DNA from: Pseudomonas linyingensis
GTDB lineage: Bacteria > Pseudomonadota > Gammaproteobacteria > Pseudomonadales > Pseudomonadaceae
Direction of reading: 5' to 3'
Length of the DNA stretch: 64,000 bases
Assembly (NCBI RefSeq): GCF_900109175.1
Contig: NZ_FNZE01000001.1
Location: 186,001 to 250,000, forward strand
Part shown: positions 17,652 through 30,102 of the stretch, piece after piece
Layout: every line of letters begins with the position of its first letter
Position numbering within the stretch: the first letter of the stretch is position 1
Position numbers and translations under genes: made by a program
The notes under the pieces: model-generated
Told to the model about the DNA's origin: nothing
Database searches by the model: none
What the model saw: only the letters and a program-made list of their open reading frames with translations

Positions 17652-18905
17652 TCAGACCATCTCCGAGCGGCGTCGTCGGCCGACGTCGAGCAGTGCGAGC
17701 AGCGCCAGCAGACCGAGCGCGTACAGCGCATCCGCGCCGAGCATGGCCAGCACCGTGGCGCAGAGCAGGCTGCTGAGCACGGCGACCCAGCGCCAGACGC
17801 CGCGCAGCAGCGCCACGCCGGCGGCCATGCTGAGCAGGTAGACCAGCACGAAGTTGCCGTTGGCGTAGCGGATCAGCTCGTCGGTGGACAGCTGCAGCAC
17901 GGCAGCGCCGACCGCGCACAGCGCGCAGGCCAGCACCACCAGCAGCAGCGCCGGCCCCGGCATGCCCTGGCGGTTGCGGCGGGCCAGGCTGGCGGGCAGC
18001 TTGCCCTCGTCGGCCAGGCTCCAGATCAGCCGGGCGAAGCCCTGCACGTAGACGTTCATCGAGGCGAAGCAGGCCAGGTAGCCGACCACCGCCACCAGCA
18101 CCTTGGCCTGCGGGCCGAGCAGGTTCTCCAGCAGCCAGGGCAACGAGGTGGCGTTGCGCTGGGCGTCGCCGTAGGCGTCGAAGCTCAGCACCGCCACCGA
18201 GCAGGCCCAGTACACCCCGCCGGCGAGCAGCACGCCGAGCAGCAGGGCCAGCGGGAAGTCGCGCCGCGGGTTGCGGAACTCCTCGCCCAGGTGGGTGAAG
18301 GCTTCGATGCCGACGAAGCACCAGAACATCACCGCCAGCGCCGCCGGAATGCGCGGCCAGTGTTCGTCGAGCGGCAGCAGCAGCGGATGGTCGGCGCGCG
18401 GCAGCTCGCCGGCCCACCAGATCAGCGCCACGGTGGCGAGGATGGCCAGGGCGATCAGCCCCTGCACCAGGCTGGAGGCGCGCGCCGGGCGCTGGCCGAG
18501 GGCCAGCATGGCGGCGAGGGTGAGCAGCTGGATGGCGAGGATCTCGCCGCGACCGAGCGGCCACAGCGCCTGCCAGAAGCCGGTGGCGATCTGCAGCGCC
18601 GCCGGCAGGCCGACCGGCAGCACGGCGAGAAACATGAAGGCCACCAGCCGCTCCAGCCGCGCACCGAAGGCGCGGCCGATCAGGTGCGGCGCGCCGCCGG
18701 CGTGCGGGAAGTGTCGGCCCAGCTGGGCGAAGGTGAAGGCCACCGGCAGCACCAGCACGATGAGCAGCAGCCAGGCCCACAACGAGGCCGGCCCGGCCGC
18801 CGTGGCGGCCAGCGCCGGCACGGCGAAGATGCCGGTGCCGAGCAGCGAGGTGCTGAGCAGGGCGATGCCCTGCAGCAGGCCCAGCTCCTTGTTGAGACGA
18901 CTCAT
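17652..18905 (-). CDS. yjeH: APC-superfamily amino-acid exporter, YjeH-like
   Basis: A 417-residue inner-membrane protein with many hydrophobic segments. It opens MSRLNKELGLLQGIALLSTS followed by LLGTGIFAVPALA, the typical unwound helix-1 GTGIF motif of APC transporters. Length and sequence style fit E. coli YjeH, an exporter of methionine and branched-chain amino acids. The start at 18905 is chosen over an in-frame ATG at 18920 to match the family. It is divergent from an Lrp/AsnC-type regulator (19040), which probably controls it in response to an amino acid (inference). Confidence 0.85.
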   Translation of the reverse strand: MSRLNKELGLLQGIALLSTSLLGTGIFAVPALAATAAGPASLWAWLLLIVLVLPVAFTFAQLGRHFPHAGGAPHLIGRAFGARLERLVAFMFLAVLPVGLPAALQIATGFWQALWPLGRGEILAIQLLTLAAMLALGQRPARASSLVQGLIALAILATVALIWWAGELPRADHPLLLPLDEHWPRIPAALAVMFWCFVGIEAFTHLGEEFRNPRRDFPLALLLGVLLAGGVYWACSVAVLSFDAYGDAQRNATSLPWLLENLLGPQAKVLVAVVGYLACFASMNVYVQGFARLIWSLADEGKLPASLARRNRQGMPGPALLLVVLACALCAVGAAVLQLSTDELIRYANGNFVLVYLLSMAAGVALLRGVWRWVAVLSSLLCATVLAMLGADALYALGLLALLALLDVGRRRRSEMV

Positions 18906-19039
18906 GGGGTATGCTCGCACGCCTTGGTAGAGGCGCCATCATAGGCGTCCGCCCGCCCCGGCGCCGCTGGCGAACCGCCGTGTTTGCCCGGCACATCGCC
19001 GCCATTGCCCGTCAAACTGCCTGTTGTCGAGATACCCGC

Positions 19040-19459
19040 ATGGACAAGTTCGATCGCCAGATCATCGCTCTGCTGCGCGAGGATGCGCGCACCCCCATCA
19101 GCCAGATCGCCCGCGTGGTCAATCTGTCGCGTTCCGCGGTGGGCGAGCGGGTGCGCCAGCTGGAGCAGAGCGGGGTGATCCAGGGCTATCACGCCCAGGT
19201 GAGCGACCCGGCCGGTGCCGGGGTCAAGGCCTATCTCGAGCTGTTCTACAAGGACAGCCGCTGCCAGGAGTACGTCGAGCGCCTGCGCGGCTTCGCCGAG
19301 GTACGCCAGTGCTGCGGGATCAGTGGCGAGACCGACATGATCGTACTGGTCGAGGCGCCGAACATGGCCCGGCTCAGCGAGGTGCGCGCCGAGATCGAGC
19401 GCTTCCCCGGCATCCAGCGGATCAAGACCCACGTGGTGGTGCAGGAGTGGGCGATGTGA
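19040..19459 (+). CDS. Lrp/AsnC family transcriptional regulator
   Basis: A 139-residue regulator. The N-terminal helix-turn-helix is DKFDRQIIALLREDARTPIS followed by QIARVVNLSRSAVGERVRQLE. The C-terminal RAM/AsnC domain has YLELFYK, VRQCCGISGETDMIVLVEAP and RIKTHVVVQEW. Lrp-family proteins form octamers and sense amino acids. The start at 19040 gives the canonical MDKFDRQI opening. It is divergent from the yjeH-like exporter with 134 bp between the starts, the usual layout for a regulator of an adjacent amino-acid exporter. Confidence 0.9.
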   Translation: MDKFDRQIIALLREDARTPISQIARVVNLSRSAVGERVRQLEQSGVIQGYHAQVSDPAGAGVKAYLELFYKDSRCQEYVERLRGFAEVRQCCGISGETDMIVLVEAPNMARLSEVRAEIERFPGIQRIKTHVVVQEWAM

Positions 19460-19462
19460 GCC

Positions 19463-20050
19463 TCACTCGGCCGGGATCAGGCGCAGCTGCCCGCGGCTGA
19501 GGTCGGCGAGTTGTTGGCGGACTGCTTCCAGTTGTCCGACCGGCAGCGCGAGGTGCAGCAGGGCGCCGCTGGCGTCGAAGTCTTCCCGCTCGATGGCGAC
19601 CTGCCACTCGGCGAGGCGCGCCTTGACCCGCGCCAGTTCGGCGAACGGCACCTGGCAGCGCGCCTGCAGTCGTGCCACCAGTTCGATGCGCGCGCCGCCC
19701 TGCAGGCACTTGGCCGCGCTGCCGCCGTAGGCGCGCGCCAGGCCGCCGGTGCCGAGCTGGATGCCGCCGTACCAGCGGATCACCAGCACCGCCACCTGGT
19801 CGCAGTCCTGGCCCTCGATGGCGGCGAGGATCGGCCGCCCGGCGGTGCCGCCCGGTTCGCCGTCGTCGCTGAAGCGGTGCTGCGCGCCGCACTTCCACGC
19901 CCAGCAGTTGTGCGAGGCGGCGCGGTCGCTGTGCTGCTCGATGAACGCCTGCGCCGCCTGCGGGCTGTCCACCGGCGCGGCGAGGGCGAGGAAGCGGCTC
20001 TTGCGGATCTCCTCGCGGTACTCGGCGGGCGCCTGCAGGGTGAAGGCCAT
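19463..20050 (-). CDS. yigZ: YigZ family protein (IMPACT-like)
   Basis: A 195-residue protein of the YigZ/IMPACT family. It has the N-terminal EEIRKSRFLALAAPVDSPQ, then SHNCWAWKCG, FSDDGEPGGTAGRPIL and VIRWYGGIQLGTGGLARAYG, which are the family's most conserved blocks. The C-terminal DUF1949 domain covers about residues 130-190. The function is not settled. The human relative IMPACT affects translation signalling, and bacterial members may bind nucleic acid. It starts 5 bp after rlmF ends, so the two genes form an operon. Confidence 0.92.
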   Translation of the reverse strand: MAFTLQAPAEYREEIRKSRFLALAAPVDSPQAAQAFIEQHSDRAASHNCWAWKCGAQHRFSDDGEPGGTAGRPILAAIEGQDCDQVAVLVIRWYGGIQLGTGGLARAYGGSAAKCLQGGARIELVARLQARCQVPFAELARVKARLAEWQVAIEREDFDASGALLHLALPVGQLEAVRQQLADLSRGQLRLIPAE

Positions 20051-20054
20051 GGCC

Positions 20055-21113
20055 TCAGCCCTGGGCGGCGCCGCGGCGCTGGAGCCAGGCGGCGCGCTGC
20101 TCGGCGCTGTGGAAGGTCCAGGCGACGAAGCGGCTCTGCTTCTGGCCCTGACTCATGCTCACCGTGCGTACCTCGACGGCGCCGCTGTTGTGCAGGGCGC
20201 GCTCGATCTGCTGCAGATTGCCGCCCTTGGAGACCAGGCTGGTGAACCACAGCACCTGCTGCGCCACTTCGCGGCTCTCGGCGATCATCCGGCGGATGAA
20301 GGCGATCTCGCCGCCCTCGCACCACAGCTCGCTGGACTGGCCGCCGAAGTTGAGCAGCGGCAGCTTGCGCCTGGGGTCGAGCTTGCCGAGGTTCTTCCAC
20401 TTGCGCTGGCTGCCCTGGGTGGCTTCTTCGGCCGAGCTGTGGAACGGCGGGTTGCACAGGCTGAGGTCGAAGCGCTCGTCGGCCTGCAGCAAGCCGTGGA
20501 AGATGTGTTTCGCGGCCATCTGCTGGCGCAGCCCGATGGCGCGCTCGAGGCCGTTGGCCTGGACGATGGTGCGCGCCGCAGCCAGTGCGGTGGCGTCGAT
20601 CTCCGTGCCGAGGAAGCGCCAGCCGTACTCGCGCTGGCCGAGCAGCGGATAGATGCAGTTGGCACCGCTGCCGATGTCGAGCACCTGGACCTGCGCGCCG
20701 CGCGGGACCTCGCCGCCGGCGTCGGCGGCCAGCAGGTCGGCGAGGGCGTGGATGTAGTCGGCGCGGCCGGGAATCGGCGGGCACAGGTAGCCGGGCGGGA
20801 TGTCCCAGTGCTCGATGCCGTAGAACTGCTTGAGTAGCGCGCGGTTGAACACCTTGACCGCCTCGGGGTTGGCGAAGTCGATGCTCTCCTTGCCGTACGG
20901 ATTGATCACCACGAAGCGCGCCAGCTCCGGACTGCCGGCGATCAGCGCAGGAAAGTCGTAGCGGCCCTGGTGGCGGTTGCGCGGGTGCAGTTCGCCCTTG
21001 CTGACCGGCGCGCGCGGCTGGGCGGCGGGGGCTGGTTGCTTGGGGCGCGGACGGGCGGGGCGTTTCGGCGGCTGGTGCATGCTGGGGACGGTGTCGGGCG
21101 GAAAGGCCGGCAT
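20055..21113 (-). CDS. rlmF: 23S rRNA (adenine(1618)-N(6))-methyltransferase RlmF
   Basis: A 352-residue SAM-dependent methyltransferase modifying A1618 of 23S rRNA. After a Lys/Arg/Pro-rich N-terminus come [16 protein letters not shown] and [16 protein letters not shown] (SAM-binding motif I). Next are [13 protein letters not shown] (the NPPF motif of N6-adenine methyltransferases), [12 protein letters not shown] and a C-terminal [11 protein letters not shown]. An alternative start at 21080 (MHQPP) would drop the first 11 residues, and neither start has a strong ribosome site. It is upstream of yigZ. Confidence 0.93.
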   Translation of the reverse strand: MPAFPPDTVPSMHQPPKRPARPRPKQPAPAAQPRAPVSKGELHPRNRHQGRYDFPALIAGSPELARFVVINPYGKESIDFANPEAVKVFNRALLKQFYGIEHWDIPPGYLCPPIPGRADYIHALADLLAADAGGEVPRGAQVQVLDIGSGANCIYPLLGQREYGWRFLGTEIDATALAAARTIVQANGLERAIGLRQQMAAKHIFHGLLQADERFDLSLCNPPFHSSAEEATQGSQRKWKNLGKLDPRRKLPLLNFGGQSSELWCEGGEIAFIRRMIAESREVAQQVLWFTSLVSKGGNLQQIERALHNSGAVEVRTVSMSQGQKQSRFVAWTFHSAEQRAAWLQRRGAAQG

Positions 21114-21168
21114 TTTCCCATAGCCGCGCGGCGGGCGGGTGGTTTTGTCGGCCGGAGCCGGCGGGCTG

Positions 21169-21230
21169 CGCCAGGAGCGGATTCATGCGCGATCTTGCCG
21201 AAACACATCGCCAATAAATTCGCCCCTGGC
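21169..21230. repeat. REP doublet, type 1, copy 2 (imperfect arms)
   Basis: GCCAGGAGCGGATTCATGCG and the region ending AATAAATTCGCCCCTGGC form 24-base imperfect inverted arms around a short spacer, 62 bases overall. The core CAGGAGCGGATTCAT is shared with the element at 13547-13607. It lies between rlmF and the SPFH gene. Confidence 0.75.
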
Positions 21231-21243
21231 GTCGTGGCTGTTC

Positions 21244-22107
21244 TTAGCCGCGTCCGCCCAGCTTGCCGATCATGCCGCGCAGGGTTTCCTGCAGGTCGGC
21301 GGGCATCAGCACGATCTTGGCGTTGTCGCTCGCCGCGAGCTTTTCCAGCGAGGTGATGTACTTCTCGCCGAGCAGGTACATCATCGGCCCGGGCTCGTTG
21401 CCGACCGCGCTGGTCACCCGGCGGATCGCCTCGGCCGAGGCCTCGGCCAGCATCACCTGGGCGTTGGCGTCGCGCTTGGCCGACTCCAGGCGCGCCTCGG
21501 CCTCGAGGATGGCCGCCTGCTTGGCGCCCTCCGCCTTGGTCACCGCAGCCTTGCGCTCGCGCTCGGCGGCGGCCTGCAGCTCCATGGCGCCCTGCATGGA
21601 CAGCGACGGCTTGATGTCCTGGATCTCCACCGACTTGACGGTCAGGCCCCAGTCCACCGCCTCGTCGGCGATGCTTTCGCGCAGGCGGGTCTTGATCCGG
21701 TCGCGCGAGGACAGCGCCTCGTCCAGCTCCATCTCGCCGACGATCGAGCGCAGGGTGGTCATGATCAGGTTGCGGATCGCCTCGGAGAAGTCGGTGATGC
21801 CGTACACCGCCTTGACCGGGTCGGTGACCTTGATGAAGGCGATGGCGTTGGTGACGATCACCGCGTTGTCGCGGGTGATCACCTCCTGCTCCTGCACGTC
21901 GAGGATGATGTCCTTGGTCACCAGTTTGTAGGCGACCTTGTCTAGGTAGGGAATGAGGATGTTGAGGCCCGGCCGCAGGGTGCTGTGGTACTTGCCGAGC
22001 CGTTCGACAACCCACTCCTCGCCCTGGGAAACCAGGCGCACGCCCTGGGCGACGGTGATGACGACGAACACCAGCAGGGCGATCGTGATGGCTAATCCTG
22101 CACTCAT
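21244..22107 (-). CDS. SPFH/Band 7 domain protein, stomatin-like (QmcA type)
   Basis: A 287-residue protein with an N-terminal membrane segment (about 3-22) followed by an SPFH/Band 7 domain. The domain covers VSQGEEWVVERLGKYHSTLRPG, EQEVITRDNAVIVTNAIAF, TLRSIVGEMELDEALSSR and WGLTVKSVEIQDI. A coiled-coil Ala/Glu-rich region (about 190-245) comes after it. Such proteins form large membrane-bound oligomers that organise membrane domains or protect membrane proteins. The start at 22107 has AAGGAGC. It is preceded by the NfeD-like gene 25 bp upstream, the usual operon partner. Confidence 0.92.
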   Translation of the reverse strand: MSAGLAITIALLVFVVITVAQGVRLVSQGEEWVVERLGKYHSTLRPGLNILIPYLDKVAYKLVTKDIILDVQEQEVITRDNAVIVTNAIAFIKVTDPVKAVYGITDFSEAIRNLIMTTLRSIVGEMELDEALSSRDRIKTRLRESIADEAVDWGLTVKSVEIQDIKPSLSMQGAMELQAAAERERKAAVTKAEGAKQAAILEAEARLESAKRDANAQVMLAEASAEAIRRVTSAVGNEPGPMMYLLGEKYITSLEKLAASDNAKIVLMPADLQETLRGMIGKLGGRG

Positions 22108-22132
22108 GTACTGCTCCTTGGAATCGGATGGT

Positions 22133-22576
22133 TCAGGCCTTGGCGACCTTCAGATAGCTGCCTTCGATGGATACCACGCGGACCCGCTCGCCGGCGGCAA
22201 TGTTCGAATCGGCCATGCACGCCCACTCCTCGGCACCGAGGATCGGCCGCTGGAAGCGTACCCTGCCGCGGGCGAAGGGCGCCACGGCGCCGACCAGCAG
22301 GCCGACCTCGCCGATCACCTCGCCGTCGGCGGTACCGACCAGGGTGCGCTGGCGCAGCGGGCTGAACACGCGGAACCACAGCACCACCATGGCCAGCGAG
22401 GCGAGGGTCCACAGCAGCAGCTGGGTGGTCAGCGACAGCTCGCCGGCGACCAGCAGCACGCCGGCCACCAGCAGGGCGCCGAGGCCGAACCAGATCACGA
22501 AGAACGCCGGGATCGCCAGTTCTAGCAGGATCAGGACGATGCCGCTGATCGCCCAGTACCACCATTCGATTGCCAT
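22133..22576 (-). CDS. NfeD-like protein
   Basis: A 147-residue protein with two to three hydrophobic segments in the first 70 residues (WWYWAISGIVLILLELAIPA, then VAGVLLVAGEL and LLWTLASLAMVVLWF). A C-terminal OB-fold of the NfeD type follows (GTADGEVIGEVGLLVGAVAPF, GERVRVVSIEGSYLKV). Short NfeD proteins lacking the protease domain pair with SPFH proteins and are thought to help assemble or anchor them. The ribosome site GGAGG precedes the start at 22576. It is first in a two-gene operon with the SPFH gene. Confidence 0.9.
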   Translation of the reverse strand: MAIEWWYWAISGIVLILLELAIPAFFVIWFGLGALLVAGVLLVAGELSLTTQLLLWTLASLAMVVLWFRVFSPLRQRTLVGTADGEVIGEVGLLVGAVAPFARGRVRFQRPILGAEEWACMADSNIAAGERVRVVSIEGSYLKVAKA

Positions 22577-22668
22577 TGTGCCTCCTTGGCTCCGTTTGCC
22601 CGCTTGAGAGTATCAGAGCTCGGGGGCGGTCGCCGCGCGGGTGCGGCGCGATATGCGCAGGCCGGGAT

Positions 22669-22965
22669 CTACGGGTAGCCCAGCACGCCCTTGATCTGCG
22701 ACAGGTGGGCGCCGACCCAGTGCTTGTCGATCGCGCCCCAATCGCGGATCACGTAGCTCCCGGCATTGTTGCGCTCGCCGGCGTCCTGCTCGAAGCGGCA
22801 ATCGATATCCAGCTCGGCCAGCGCCGCCAGGGTGTCCTGGGCGGTGCGTCGCGGCATGCCGGTGGCTGCCATCAGCGCCGGGACGCTGGTGGCCGTGGCG
22901 CTGTCGATCAGCCAGGCCACGTACAGGCGGCGGTAGAAGCTGGTGCGGGTCTTGCTCACGTCCAT
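22669..22965 (-). CDS. Small winged helix-turn-helix protein downstream of nhaD
   Basis: A 98-residue protein with no membrane segment. TSVPALMAATGMPRRTAQDTLAALAEL (about 27-53) reads as a helix-turn-helix with a recognition helix, and the following segment could be the wing. It is 15 bp after nhaD on the same strand, so it is co-transcribed. I recall similar unnamed winged-helix proteins in pseudomonads, without an assigned role. Its position suggests control of nhaD or of sodium/pH response genes, but that is inference. Confidence 0.75.
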   Translation of the reverse strand: MDVSKTRTSFYRRLYVAWLIDSATATSVPALMAATGMPRRTAQDTLAALAELDIDCRFEQDAGERNNAGSYVIRDWGAIDKHWVGAHLSQIKGVLGYP

Positions 22966-22980
22966 GTCTCGTCTCCTTGA

Positions 22981-24336
22981 TCAGCCGAGGGCCAGCAGGC
23001 CCATGTAGGTGGCGGCGCCGGCGCTGTAGCCGAGGAAGGCCAGCAGGCTGACACGCTTGAGGTACCAGACGAAGCTGATCTTCTCCATGCCCATCGCCGC
23101 CACGCCGGCGGCCGAGCCGATGATCAGGCTGCTGCCGCCGGTGCCGGCGCAGTAGGCGAGCATCTCCCAGAAGGTGCCATCCACCACGAAATGATGCAGC
23201 CAGCCAGCATCGGCGCCGGCTGCGGCGACTGCCTCGGGGCCGGCCAGCGGGTACATCTTCATCGCCCCGGCCACCAGCGGCACGTTGTCGACCACGGCGG
23301 AGAGCAGGCCGATGGCGTAGTTGATGGCGTAGACGTTGCCCAGCGCCTCGCGCAGCAGGGTGGCGACCTGGGTCAGGTGGCCGGCGGTGGCCAGGCTGGA
23401 CACGGCGAGCAGGATGCCGAGGAAGAACAGCACGCTGGGGGTGTCGACCTTGCGCAGCACGCCGACCACGGACAGCGGGTGCTTGTCCTCGGCGTTCTTG
23501 CCGCGGTGGATCACCTCGGTGGTCACCCACAGCACGCCGAGGCCGAACAGGATGCCCATGTACGGTGGCAGGTGGGTGACGGTCTTGAACACCGGTACGA
23601 ACAGCAGCGAACCGAGGCCGAGGGCCAGCACCAGGTTGCGCTCGAAGTCGGTGGTCGGGCAGCGTTGCTCCTCGCCCAGGTGGGCCCGCTGGCGCGGGCG
23701 CGGCGCCTCGCCCTTGAGGCGGAAGCTGAGGATCAGCAGCGGCACCAGCAGGCACACCAGGCTGGGCAGGAACAGGCCGCGGATCACCCCGGAGGCGCTG
23801 ATCTGGTTGCCGATCCACAGCATGGTGGTGGTCACGTCGCCGATCGGCGACCAGGCGCCGCCGGCGTTGGCGGCGATCACCACCACGCCCACGTACATCC
23901 AGCGTTCCGGTCGGCCGCGCACCAGTTTGCGCAGCAGCGAGACCATGACGATGGTGGTGGTCAGGTTGTCGAGCACCGCGGAGAGGAAGAATGTGATGAA
24001 ACCGACGATCCACAGCAGGTGCACGCGCTTGCGGGTCTGGATGCGGTCGGTGACGGCGCGGAAGCCCTCGTGGGAGTCGATCAGCTCGACGATGGTCATC
24101 GCGCCGAGCAGGAAGAACAGGATCTCGGAGATCTCGCCCAGGTGGTGGCGCAGTTCGGTGACCACGCCGTGGCCGGCCTCCGCGGCGGGCAGGATGCTGC
24201 CTTCGCCGAGGACCAGCACGGTCCAGCACAGCACGGCGGTGAGGATGGCCGAGGCGGCCTTGTCGATTTTCAGCGGGTGTTCGAGGGCGATGCAGAGGTA
24301 GCCGACGACAAAGATCAGGGCCATCCAGGCGTACAT
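22981..24336 (-). CDS. nhaD: Na+/H+ antiporter NhaD
   Basis: A 451-residue inner-membrane protein with about eleven to twelve hydrophobic segments, of the ion-transporter/ArsB-NhaD superfamily. NhaD-like blocks are LFFLLGAMTIVELIDSHEGF, FFLSAVLDNLTTTIVMVSLL, NAGGAWSPIGDVTTTMLWIGNQI and GLLSAVVDNVPLVAGAMKMYP. The two DN-containing motifs are expected to line the ion path. The enzyme exports Na+ or Li+ in exchange for protons, mainly at alkaline pH. The start at 24336 has GGAAG upstream. It is followed by a small winged-helix gene. Confidence 0.93.
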   Translation of the reverse strand: MYAWMALIFVVGYLCIALEHPLKIDKAASAILTAVLCWTVLVLGEGSILPAAEAGHGVVTELRHHLGEISEILFFLLGAMTIVELIDSHEGFRAVTDRIQTRKRVHLLWIVGFITFFLSAVLDNLTTTIVMVSLLRKLVRGRPERWMYVGVVVIAANAGGAWSPIGDVTTTMLWIGNQISASGVIRGLFLPSLVCLLVPLLILSFRLKGEAPRPRQRAHLGEEQRCPTTDFERNLVLALGLGSLLFVPVFKTVTHLPPYMGILFGLGVLWVTTEVIHRGKNAEDKHPLSVVGVLRKVDTPSVLFFLGILLAVSSLATAGHLTQVATLLREALGNVYAINYAIGLLSAVVDNVPLVAGAMKMYPLAGPEAVAAAGADAGWLHHFVVDGTFWEMLAYCAGTGGSSLIIGSAAGVAAMGMEKISFVWYLKRVSLLAFLGYSAGAATYMGLLALG

Positions 24337-24450
24337 GGGCGGGCTTCCGGTGGGTCAGTGGACGGATTGTTGTTTCGTTTTCTCAACTGGCGGGCGAGCA
24401 TGCCCGATCTCGGGGGCCGCTGAAAAGCGCCGCTCTGTCGCAGTGGGCAT

Positions 24451-24482
24451 AAAAAAGGCCCGCCACCTTGCGGTGGCGGGCC
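24451..24482 (-). terminator. Intrinsic terminator of valS
   Basis: GGCCCGCCACC and GGTGGCGGGCC form an 11-bp stem with a four-base loop. On the minus strand it is followed by six T residues (24451-24456), 21 bp after the valS stop. It is a textbook Rho-independent terminator. Confidence 0.9.
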
Positions 24483-24503
24483 TTTGTGCCTGACAGCGGC
24501 GAC

Positions 24504-27335
<2,832 letters not shown>

Positions 27336-27422
27336 GCGCGGCGGGACCCTTGCGGCAGCTGATCGGAAAACCGCGAAGTATAACGGGGATCGGCGCGGGG
27401 GCGTAGGGCGGGGCGATGGGGA

Positions 27423-27576
27423 GGAATCCCCCCTAACCCCCCTTTTGCAAAGGGGGGGATGGTTTGGTGGTGTTTGCCTGGCTGGTGTAAGTAGCAGAGC
27501 ATCGGAGGCAGCAGAACCTCAGCAACCGCACCGCACCCACTCCCCCCTTTTCAAAAGGGGGGCTGGGGGGGATTCC
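27423..27576. repeat. 154-bp MITE-like element with C-rich 35-bp terminal inverted repeats
   Basis: The left arm (27423-27457) begins GGAATCCCCCCTAACCCCCC and the right arm (27542-27576) is its inverted counterpart, with few mismatches. Each arm carries its own palindrome, CCCCCTTTTGCAAAGGGGG in the left and CCCCCTTTTCAAAAGGGGG in the right. The 84-base centre has no ORF. Elements with such GGAATCCCCCC ends occur in many proteobacteria as far as I recall. It sits between valS and the hypothetical gene at 27601. Confidence 0.75.
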
Positions 27577-27600
27577 GGGCCGGGGGGATTGGGATCCCGA

Positions 27601-27990
27601 TCAGCGCCGGCCGGCGCGCAGCAGGCTGGCCAGGTGGTCTTCCAGGCGACGGTGCAGTTCGGCCTCGATCTGCAGCATGTAGTCGTCGATCACTTCCTGC
27701 ATGATCAGTTGGGCGGCCGCATGCAGCTCGCGCTCGATCTGCGCCATCGGCATGGCGCTGGCACTGGCACTGTCGGTCGGCACGGCTCGGCTGACGGCCG
27801 GGGGCGGGGTGACCGGGGGCGTGGCTGGCGGGTTGGCCGGCACCTGCTCGCTGAGCAGCGGCACGACGTCCACTGGCTCCCGCAGCAGCGGAATGACCGG
27901 CTCGCCGACCGTTTCGGTCAGCAGCGGCAGTTCGTCACTGGCCCAGTCGGGCAGATGGGCGGAGTGCGGTGGAATCGGCGGAGTGTCCAT
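27601..27990 (-). CDS. Hypothetical protein between holC and valS
   Basis: A 129-residue protein not assigned to a family with known function. The first 75 residues are rich in Pro, Val and Thr (PANPPATPPVTPPP) and look disordered. The last 50 (MAQIERELHAAAQLIMQEVIDDYMLQIEAELHRRLE) form amphipathic helices suited to coiled-coil or oligomer contacts. No signal peptide or membrane segment is seen. It starts 16 bp after holC, and a gene of this kind lies at the same place in other pseudomonads, so it is probably a real, co-transcribed gene. Confidence 0.75.
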   Translation of the reverse strand: MDTPPIPPHSAHLPDWASDELPLLTETVGEPVIPLLREPVDVVPLLSEQVPANPPATPPVTPPPAVSRAVPTDSASASAMPMAQIERELHAAAQLIMQEVIDDYMLQIEAELHRRLEDHLASLLRAGRR

Positions 27991-28005
27991 CGGCGGCTCG
28001 CGGCG

Positions 28006-28425
28006 TCACAGGTTCAGATGCTGGGGAGCATAGCCCCGTTCGCGGTAGAAGCGGTAACTGCTGCGCAGGGCCTCGCGGGTCTGCGGGTCCTGGTTGACGA
28101 CCTCGGCGATGCGCGCGAAGCGCTCGAAGAACGGCGGCACGCTGCTGGCCAGGTTGATCAGCAGGCTCTGCTCGCCGCCGGCATCCGCGCCGCAGGCCAG
28201 CAGCAGCGGGGCGTCGTTGTCGGTCTCGGCCAACTGGTGCGGTACGAAGCTGGCGGCGCTGAAACTCCACAGCCGCTCGTCCAGCGCCGCGCACTGCGCC
28301 GCGTCCTGACAGTGCAGGTAGATGCGGTGCCCTTCGCGCCAGGCCTTGGCGGCCAAGCGGCAGGCGTAGGTCAGCCGCGCGCCGGCGTCGCTGCCCGGGA
28401 GGATGTAGAAGTCGATGCGCTTCAT
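28006..28425 (-). CDS. holC: DNA polymerase III subunit chi
   Basis: A 139-residue HolC. The opening MKRIDFYILPGSDAGARLTYACRLAAKA and the middle segment HRIYLHCQDAAQCAALDERLWSF are typical of chi. The C-terminal FERFARIAEVVNQDPQTREALRSSYRFYRERGY also matches. Chi links the clamp loader (through psi) to single-stranded-DNA-binding protein at the replication fork. It lies between pepA and the hypothetical gene, 40 bp after pepA ends. Confidence 0.95.
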   Translation of the reverse strand: MKRIDFYILPGSDAGARLTYACRLAAKAWREGHRIYLHCQDAAQCAALDERLWSFSAASFVPHQLAETDNDAPLLLACGADAGGEQSLLINLASSVPPFFERFARIAEVVNQDPQTREALRSSYRFYRERGYAPQHLNL

Positions 28426-28433
28426 CGGTCGGC

Positions 28434-28459
28434 TCCGGCCGGCGCGTACGCCGGCCGGA
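28434..28459. terminator. Perfect palindrome between pepA and holC
   Basis: CCGGCCGGCG and CGCCGGCCGG form a 10-bp stem around CGTA, extended by one T-A pair. It fills the short pepA-holC gap and has no T tract. It may partly stop transcription or mark an mRNA processing or stabilising site. Confidence 0.4.
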
Positions 28460-28465
28460 TGGGCC

Positions 28466-30052
<1,587 letters not shown>

Positions 30053-30102
30053 CTAGTTTGAGCGTTGCCGCCCGAGCCTGACAACCCTGGAGTAGTCCCG
30101 GT

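Noticed and set aside
16272-18944. An 890-codon plus-strand frame over the TAXI and yjeH genes
   Set aside because: It is antisense to two family-supported membrane proteins and has shadow-frame composition.
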